From a virus, in IMG/VR virus record IMGVR_UViG_3300018432_000024, positions 1 through 41,369 of that record: DNA of 41,369 nucleotides; one strand, written 5' to 3'. The notes beneath the pieces were generated by a model. It saw only the letters and a program-made list of their open reading frames with translations. It did not search any database and was not told the DNA's origin. The translations under genes were made by a program, and so were the position numbers. This document shows, one piece after another, positions 35,739 through 41,369 of this stretch (the stretch's first letter is position 1; each line of letters opens with the position of its first letter).

Positions 35739-36641
35739 TTAGCTAAGGGTCGTGCCAGCGGTGTACTTAACGAAGTCCTCTGGTTCTGCAACCAAGACAC
35801 CAACCTCAGCCTCTGCACGAAGCAGAACCAAGTTCTCTTGGAACGCGGAGTGAGTGACATCGTTGCTATCCACATAGGTGCCCTCGGTGCTGACATCGAT
35901 GCGGAACGACGAGTACTGTCCCCAGTATACACGGGACCAGTCGCCACCGTAACCAAGAACCTGGGTGGCACCGGAACCGGTACGAACGTCCTTCACAAAT
36001 TCCGCTGGGCGGCCCAAAAGGCGGCCGGGACGGTAGACAGGGTTGCTGTCCTGCAAAGGAACATCGACGAAGGTGGGGCGACCTGAGGTATCAACGGAAG
36101 AGTTGAACACAGGCTCGCTGATGCGGTCAAACACAAACCCGTTAAGGTCGCGACCGTCAGCAGCAAGCAATTTCAAACCGTTGTTAACATCGGTGAAGAT
36201 GCCACCGTTAGCGGCGGTAGCAGTACCTAAGGTGACAGACTTGGTGGTCTGGTTCACATAGGTGGCACCGCCGAGACCAGAACCGGTAAGAGCCAAAGTG
36301 TCCACGGCGCGGGCGTAAGACGCTGCGAGCTTGTCGCGAACGATCTCCAACACACCCTGGATGTTAGCGGCCGCAACCTCTTGGGTGAGAGGGACGATAA
36401 CCGCCCATTTGCGGACGGCCATGAACTTGTTGCTAAAGGTGTCCTCGGCGACAGGCTTCGCTGCGGCCTCATTCACCCAGCCACCAGCAATGTCGGCAGA
36501 CATTACGGGAACATTCGTACCAGCGCGGCCCACAGGAATCTGGGTGGCCATCCGGGTGACGAATGAATAATCACGGGAACGAGAAAGGATAGGTGCGGCC
36601 TGAGCTGGGGTCAGCTCAAACTGTCCAGTATTAATAGGCAT
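35739..36641 (-). CDS. Major capsid protein, HK97 fold
   Basis: 300 residues, SD GGAG. The N-terminus (FELTPAQAAPILSRSRDYSFVTRMATQIP) leads into PVMSADIAGGWVNEAAAKP (start of the E-loop), KFMAVRKWAVIVPLTQEVAA and the P-domain, which are typical of phage_capsid family members. No long delta domain or prohead protease gene is present; a separate scaffold gene precedes it. C-terminal VLLRAEAEVGVLVAEPEDFVKYT is standard for actinophage capsids. Confidence 0.92.
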   Translation of the reverse strand: MPINTGQFELTPAQAAPILSRSRDYSFVTRMATQIPVGRAGTNVPVMSADIAGGWVNEAAAKPVAEDTFSNKFMAVRKWAVIVPLTQEVAAANIQGVLEIVRDKLAASYARAVDTLALTGSGLGGATYVNQTTKSVTLGTATAANGGIFTDVNNGLKLLAADGRDLNGFVFDRISEPVFNSSVDTSGRPTFVDVPLQDSNPVYRPGRLLGRPAEFVKDVRTGSGATQVLGYGGDWSRVYWGQYSSFRIDVSTEGTYVDSNDVTHSAFQENLVLLRAEAEVGVLVAEPEDFVKYTAGTTLS

Positions 36642-36704
36642 ATTTTACTCCATCTAACTGATTGCGCTAAGCGCCTAAAATAACTTAACCGTCGCGTCTA
36701 GCGA

Positions 36705-37169
36705 TCAGTCATCATTCGAGTCACTCAAACCAAGGGCCTGAGTTAATGCCCGCTCCAAGGCATCCACGGGAGGCGGGTTCGACGGCGCAGAGGCCGCCAC
36801 ATCTTTAGGTAGCCGGACCTTGCCGACAGACTGAGAAAACTCCTGAGCATCGGCAGTAAGCTCCTCAAGAGAGGAACCCCGCAACCGATCTGCATATTGA
36901 GGGATACCGGCCCCAATCGCTGCCTTATAGCGAAGATTCTCCAACGTTAAAGATTCCTGGGCCGTCAATGCAGCTTCGTAGTCATCAGTAGCTTTACCCG
37001 CCTTAGCGGTGAGGTCGTCGAATCGAGTATTTGCCTCAGCTAGCGCCTGGTCGTATGTCTCTTGGCGTCCTTTAGCTTCTTGGTATTTGACTCGATAGTC
37101 GGCGGCTTCGCTCCTGAGTGACTTGATTTCTTTCTGCCACGACTCGGGTAGATCTTCAAATTTATCCAC
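36705..37169 (-). CDS. Scaffolding protein
   Basis: 154 residues, mostly coiled coil (SWQKEIKSLRSEAADYRVKYQEAKG ... YEAALTAQESLTLENLRYKAAI), with a GIPQYADRLRGSS turn and an acidic C-terminus (ALERALTQALGLSDSND). This is the usual make-up of scaffolds encoded just before HK97-fold capsids. Confidence 0.85.
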   Translation of the reverse strand: MDKFEDLPESWQKEIKSLRSEAADYRVKYQEAKGRQETYDQALAEANTRFDDLTAKAGKATDDYEAALTAQESLTLENLRYKAAIGAGIPQYADRLRGSSLEELTADAQEFSQSVGKVRLPKDVAASAPSNPPPVDALERALTQALGLSDSNDD

Positions 37170-37174
37170 GGCTT

Positions 37175-37927
37175 TTAGCTCCTGGCTTGGTTGCGCATTT
37201 CCTGATCGGCGATGCGAGATACTTGCTTACTTGCTTTCGGTCTCCCCGCTTCTACAGCCCGGCGGAAGGCTCTAGTTGCATCGTTACCCTTTTTCCCTTT
37301 AGTGACGTCTTTCCAAAGCTGCTCAGCTTGTTCGTACTGTGCTTTTCCTCGCCACTTGTCACGGGAAAATACTTGCACTACCTCACACGTGCAGCCTCGA
37401 TGCCATTTTTCCATCCCCCCGGCTGACATGTTACTTCCATAGGAGGGGCCGCGAGATATGAGCATCAGACACCAAGAACAAGTTCCTGGGATCGGGTCAT
37501 ACCTTGCCCAGCCGATACTGCGGGGATCGTCGATAGCGTAAGCTACGGCGTGTTCCCTCTCCGCGTTACGCGAATGAAGATCAGCGCCCACAAGAAGACT
37601 TTCCAGTGACTTCATATCAATCGGCTCGTCTTCAACGAGAGACCGGCGGACAGACCCCAGCCACTCCGCGAAAGTGAACGGTCGAAGTGACGGGGACGAA
37701 ACTGGATCTGCGTCCCGATCGAAGGCGGCTAGAGACTGAATGTAGAGCTCCCTAGCCAATGCCTCATATTGTTTCCGGGTGGAAAGAACTGTGACAAAGC
37801 TGTCGTTTGCGATTCTTTCGACTAGATCCCGTCCGGCTGGTCTTCCTAAGAAAGGAATCAAGAACCTAAGAAGCGTTCTCATCATCGCCCGAGTTATCGA
37901 TTGACGTTGGAGTTGGGGCGTCGCCAT
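37175..37927 (-). CDS. MuF-like head morphogenesis protein
   Basis: 250 residues, ATG at 37927 with GAGGGG upstream; it overlaps the portal end by 62 nt. The C-terminal half has IGWARYDPIPGTCSWCLMLISRGPSYGS and WHRGCTCEVVQVF, the Cys/His pattern of actinophage minor capsid (MuF-type) proteins. A small number of copies probably enter the head or bind the portal. Confidence 0.82.
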   Translation of the reverse strand: MATPQLQRQSITRAMMRTLLRFLIPFLGRPAGRDLVERIANDSFVTVLSTRKQYEALARELYIQSLAAFDRDADPVSSPSLRPFTFAEWLGSVRRSLVEDEPIDMKSLESLLVGADLHSRNAEREHAVAYAIDDPRSIGWARYDPIPGTCSWCLMLISRGPSYGSNMSAGGMEKWHRGCTCEVVQVFSRDKWRGKAQYEQAEQLWKDVTKGKKGNDATRAFRRAVEAGRPKASKQVSRIADQEMRNQARS

Positions 37928-39224
37928 CTGCCCCCCTCATCAACCGATTAACTACGTCATTGTCTCTCTCGTCCTGCTCCGCCAGCATCTGTTTAATAAA
38001 TTCCCCGGTTTCCCCCAGTTTCAGCAGCAGGGCTTTCCGGGAATAGAGGGAGTTAGCGTCTACCTTCACAGCAGACAGTTTCAGAACAGCGTCGGCGCGG
38101 GCCTGTAACGTAGGTTCTGCCGGGGGAACCCAAATAACCGAAATATCGGCATCCGGTCCAAAGTCCCCGTACACATCTGCTATGTAGCGGAGAGCAGCGA
38201 GCCACGAGGGAGTGAAGCCCCGAGCAATCCGCTCCACTCTGCGCACTAGCCTCATGTCATCCTGCCGCTGGGCGTCCCCGGATGTTGGGTTCGCGTCAGA
38301 AGAGACACCGAAGACCGACAGAGGAACACCCATCAAAGCAGCTGCCTGACGAGTCATTGCATTCAGAGAGGTCGTGTAGTTCTGCAACTGGGCAGCGCTG
38401 AACTCGTGAATCCCGGCGGTTTCACTAGCAAGGGTGAGCAATCGGCCCATGTAAATTTTATCTTTACTGGCGCGAGTACCATCCGGATTAGTTAAATCGC
38501 CCTCTTCAACGCCGGTTAAAATCCGCTGCGGGAGCGCCATTAAGGATCCTGCAATTGTCAGGTCCGTAGCAGCTCTGGTGGCGGCGTCCTGAAGGCTCCA
38601 AATATCTTTAGCTTCTGGACGGCCCCAACGATCATCAATTTCCGCACGGGACAGAAAAGGAAAGACAGGAACCTGGTCGCTGCTCTCCACCTCATTCTTT
38701 GGGGCCTCAGGATCATGAACCCATTGGCCATTGTTTCGAATGTAGTAGGAGATCTTCCCAGGGCTGTAGTGAGCGTACCTATCGCCCTTATCCCCGTAGA
38801 CTCTAAGCGCTTCTTCGACCTGGCCGGTGTAGACGTTAATACGGTGAACCATTTGCCGACCGGAAACTACCTGCATTAACGGCAGATCGTCCCCGGCGGT
38901 AATGACCAAATAACTGCGGCCGTATTCCATGGCGTCGGTAGCTAGTTTAGAAGCCTTCTCGTCCGCGTTGTTGTGCTTCCACACCTTAACGAGATACTCG
39001 GTTAGCTCAACATCGGGGGAACTGATCTCCCGGATGTCCAACCTCTCTTCTAAAACCGATACACACAGCCGGCACCACGGCAGCTTGGTGTGCAGTTGCC
39101 GCAGTTCCGGGGGGGTCATCGGGGATACGTTGCGCTCGGTGCGGGAAGCTTCGTGGTATTGTTCCGCGCGTTCGTCTTTCCACTTACGGTTATTCAGATC
39201 CTCTAGGAGGCTGTCTAAACTCAT
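37866..39224 (-). CDS. Portal protein (SPP1 gp6-like)
   Basis: 452 residues. LPWCRLCVSVLEERLDI, EYGRSYLVITAG, RAEIDDRWGRPEAKDIWSLQDAATRAATDL and PLSVFGVSSDANPTSGDAQRQDD match actinophage portals; the acidic C-terminus ends NSGDDENAS. It forms the dodecameric DNA entry ring. GGAGA precedes the ATG. Between TerL and MuF as expected. Confidence 0.93.
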   Translation of the reverse strand: MSLDSLLEDLNNRKWKDERAEQYHEASRTERNVSPMTPPELRQLHTKLPWCRLCVSVLEERLDIREISSPDVELTEYLVKVWKHNNADEKASKLATDAMEYGRSYLVITAGDDLPLMQVVSGRQMVHRINVYTGQVEEALRVYGDKGDRYAHYSPGKISYYIRNNGQWVHDPEAPKNEVESSDQVPVFPFLSRAEIDDRWGRPEAKDIWSLQDAATRAATDLTIAGSLMALPQRILTGVEEGDLTNPDGTRASKDKIYMGRLLTLASETAGIHEFSAAQLQNYTTSLNAMTRQAAALMGVPLSVFGVSSDANPTSGDAQRQDDMRLVRRVERIARGFTPSWLAALRYIADVYGDFGPDADISVIWVPPAEPTLQARADAVLKLSAVKVDANSLYSRKALLLKLGETGEFIKQMLAEQDERDNDVVNRLMRGADGDAPTPTSIDNSGDDENAS

Positions 39225-39235
39225 ATTTTTCTCCG

Positions 39236-40825
39236 TTACCAGGCTATAACCCTCCGAGATTTAACCGGCTCGGGTGGAAGACTCAAATACTTAGTGCCCA
39301 CAATATAGGCGGCGAGGCAGGCGGCCACGATGTCAACTCGACGAACAGAGTTAGGGGTTTCCTTACCAAAAGACGCCCCATATCTTGTTTGCCTGTACTT
39401 GGCATTTTGCCAATGCTGTCGCATGACTAGATTGTCTGCGAAACGGACATGACCCGAGTTCATTTCAACCAATAGCGCCTCTAAACCGTGTACCAAAACT
39501 TCTTGATTCTTTCGGAAGTCCAGGATCACAGCGCCTTTGCTACTGGCTTTGACCCGCATCTTCTCCCCAAAGTCCCTTTCCCAACCATAGACCCAGGATT
39601 CAAAGGGGTGTACATCGGAACCAACGCCGACAACATCATAACGATCCATAGCGGCACGGAAATGCTCGTCAATCATCGGCTCGTCAATATGCCAGTCTTC
39701 TTCCAAAGGGTCAGGTTCCCAGTAACCGAGAAGATGAAACGATTTATCAGTTACTCGATACCCAATATGAGCCGTTCCGTCCCTTGTTAAAGACCCATCG
39801 AAGCCCACAGCGATAAGATCCCCAGGTTTCAATGGGTCTACACCCATCAGCTGCCCGTAAATCTGCTGCGAGATCAGTGAATCTTCCTCAGCAGTGATTT
39901 GGTTGAGGAACTCTCTGCGCGAAACCGATGGTGAGACGCTCGGATCCAAAACTCTTGCCATAATACTGCGCACATCCAACCAAAACGCGTCTCCTCTCGC
40001 GGCCAAGATGCCCGCCTCAAGACTCTCCGGGTCAGATAAACTCGTGTCGGCCGGAGCCTCAACAGAATCGTAGAGGATACTGACCCGCTTCTTAGACTCC
40101 GTCTGCTTCTGCCAAGCATTATGTGTTCTTTCCGCCACCGAATCCTCCCCCGGAACATAGGCGTTGGAAAGCTCTAACATCCGGGAAGTACCCTTAGGCC
40201 CCTTAGCCAAGTTGCCGACAATACGAACCATCATATCATGGCCGCCAGTCGCCTTAATCCACTCCGACGTCTCATCGGCAAGAAGAAACGTAGGCCTAGC
40301 ACCACGAAGACTCCGAGGATTCGCAGAAACCGTATGTAATCTTCCCCGAACCCCGCCAACAGTCTTAAAAATCTGTTCCCTACCAATATCCAACCCATAC
40401 CGGGCGATAGCGGCTTCCGACCAAATAGCGGCGGCAATGTCCATAATCGCTTTAGTCTGCTCCAAGGATGTGGCGGCTATCTGAACCCAAGGAGAAGCAA
40501 CCGGAACCGCAATCGGATAGCCGCGACCGTCCCAACCACCAAAACGACAAGGACCACAAAGCTCAATCGCAGCAAGAACCGCAGCAAAAGGAGACTTCCC
40601 AGTACCTCGCATCCGGCGCATGGCTCCACGATCATACCGAAACCGGCCCTCAGCGTCTAGTTCATACCAACGAGCCAAAAACCGGACCTGCTCCCGAGTC
40701 AACTGAAACGGGTCACCAGTTTCGTGATGCACCAGATTGTCGTCAACCCAAGAAATAATATCGTAAACTAAAGTCCTTTGAGGAGCTGGGACCACATCCG
40801 GGATACTGCGAACAGCGGCCGTCAT
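39236..40825 (-). CDS. terL: Terminase large subunit
   Basis: 529 residues. ATPase: Walker A in RMRGTGKSPF (G74-S78), Walker B TFLLADE (179-185). Nuclease: VGFDGSLTRDG (D343), VGSDVHPFESW (D404) and RRVDIVAACLAAYIVG (D498), the RNase H-like Asp triad. Length and motif order fit actinophage TerL. It cuts and pumps genome DNA through the portal. The start overlaps terS by 4 nt. Confidence 0.95.
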   Translation of the reverse strand: MTAAVRSIPDVVPAPQRTLVYDIISWVDDNLVHHETGDPFQLTREQVRFLARWYELDAEGRFRYDRGAMRRMRGTGKSPFAAVLAAIELCGPCRFGGWDGRGYPIAVPVASPWVQIAATSLEQTKAIMDIAAAIWSEAAIARYGLDIGREQIFKTVGGVRGRLHTVSANPRSLRGARPTFLLADETSEWIKATGGHDMMVRIVGNLAKGPKGTSRMLELSNAYVPGEDSVAERTHNAWQKQTESKKRVSILYDSVEAPADTSLSDPESLEAGILAARGDAFWLDVRSIMARVLDPSVSPSVSRREFLNQITAEEDSLISQQIYGQLMGVDPLKPGDLIAVGFDGSLTRDGTAHIGYRVTDKSFHLLGYWEPDPLEEDWHIDEPMIDEHFRAAMDRYDVVGVGSDVHPFESWVYGWERDFGEKMRVKASSKGAVILDFRKNQEVLVHGLEALLVEMNSGHVRFADNLVMRQHWQNAKYRQTRYGASFGKETPNSVRRVDIVAACLAAYIVGTKYLSLPPEPVKSRRVIAW

Positions 40826-41262
40826 CCCAGCAACCGCCTGTATTCATCGAGACGAGCAACCTTAGCCTCGTCCACAACCGCAGGCCCCTGCCGCTGGATC
40901 TCAATAGAAGCCGCACGGCGTTGGATCTCTGTTAAACCAAGATCCTTAGTCATATTCGCCCACGCCATCAACTGGCCGGGGCTACTAAAACCCTGTTTTT
41001 CTAGGCGATCAGTTATGCCAACTAGAACCCAGATGTAGGCGATATCGGTTTGCTCGTAGTACTTAGCCAAAGGGGACTCTAAGCAGGCGTTCCACATTAA
41101 TTTAGCGGCTGTTCCCCAGGAAGGTTCTGGGTCCGGGATGCTGAGAGGGGCTACTACCTCGGCTTTGATGATTTCGGTCTTTGATTTTTCGGCTAGTGTT
41201 CGATGCCCGTGGCGTTCGCTTGACCGCTTCTTCGCTGTGACTCCGCTCTTTGGTGCGGCCAT
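40822..41262 (-). CDS. terS: Terminase small subunit
   Basis: 146 residues, SD GGAGG. A basic N-terminus is followed by WGTAAKLMWNACLESPLAKYYEQTDIAYIW and MTKDLGLTEIQRRAASIEIQR, as in actinophage small terminases that bind the packaging site. A 107-nt noncoding stretch upstream reaches the window end. Confidence 0.87.
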   Translation of the reverse strand: MAAPKSGVTAKKRSSERHGHRTLAEKSKTEIIKAEVVAPLSIPDPEPSWGTAAKLMWNACLESPLAKYYEQTDIAYIWVLVGITDRLEKQGFSSPGQLMAWANMTKDLGLTEIQRRAASIEIQRQGPAVVDEAKVARLDEYRRLLG

Positions 41263-41369
41263 AGTCCACCTCCGGGGTGCCTACCGAAAAATAGTTGGTT
41301 TAAAGGTTGCGTAATCTACTTTTTGGTGATAATCTTTAGCTAAGCGCTTTGAGAGTCTCCGCGGAAGCT
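41263..41369. other. Right window end, noncoding, terminase upstream region
   Basis: No gene. Read leftward it leads into terS with an SD close to the gene. With positions 1-61 it would form the HNH-terS gap if the ends are joined, so it is the likeliest place for cos or the packaging start. No clear promoter was found. Confidence 0.4.

Noticed and set aside
1-41369. Integrase, excisionase, classical repressor and att site
   Set aside because: No tyrosine or serine recombinase motif and no typical repressor was seen in any frame, so temperate life by integration is not supported here.

Overview
The window looks like a complete or near-complete genome (41.4 kb, tightly packed) of a tailed double-stranded DNA phage with a long non-contractile tail (siphovirus type). 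A Gram-positive actinobacterial host is most likely. The evidence is an actinophage-style head and tail gene order (small and large terminase, portal, MuF-type protein, scaffold, HK97-fold capsid, connectors, major tail protein, frameshifted tail chaperone, tape measure, minor tail proteins, lysis cassette). A DUF5403-like connector, a DUF5664-like nucleotide-pool protein, a tRNA-Trp, and promoters that place the start codon at the transcription start also fit. Base composition is near even, and no mycolate esterase (LysB) is seen, so I do not name a host genus.

Layout. A divergent control region at 15.69-15.83 kb separates two arms. Leftward from 15689 run the replication and accessory genes: a prim-pol/SF3 helicase, an iteron-bearing putative origin (13071-13321), a family A DNA polymerase, small membrane and zinc proteins, a DUF5664-like enzyme, a unit with a YdjM-like membrane hydrolase, a membrane FtsK-like ATPase and a sigma-region-4-like HTH protein, a VRR-NUC nuclease, a structured noncoding stretch with tRNA-Trp, a GT2-like glycosyltransferase and two HNH nucleases. 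Rightward from 15826 run small early genes, an HNH nuclease, a RecB/Cas4-like exonuclease, an OB-fold protein, a GH25 muramidase, a HAD hydrolase and a row of very small proteins, ending at a bidirectional terminator (22735-22777). Everything from 41262 down to 22841 is leftward and structural or lytic. The HNH gene at 62-361 points off the left edge directly towards terS at the right edge, so the two ends are probably neighbours (cos or circular junction).

How it may work together. The leftward arm splits into transcription units separated by hairpins. Four start codons lie 6-7 nt after a TANNNT -10 box paired with a TTG-type -35 at 17 nt, which predicts leaderless mRNAs for the early regulator, the polymerase unit and the FtsK unit. 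Replication looks plasmid-like: iterons, prim-pol/helicase and PolA. There is no integrase and no recognisable repressor, so a strictly lytic phage or a plasmid-like (phage-plasmid) state are both possible. Lysis appears to use a PGRP-type amidase, one or more small holin-like proteins and a separately placed GH25 muramidase.

Main points for a second look: the regularly spaced iteron array; the hairpin/leaderless-promoter elements; the membrane FtsK operon; an expanded set of about a dozen 50-70 residue proteins with one shared layout; a frame-broken conserved gene at 351-588; a glycosyltransferase inserted directly after the major capsid gene; and a membrane-anchored collagen-like protein in the lysis cassette.
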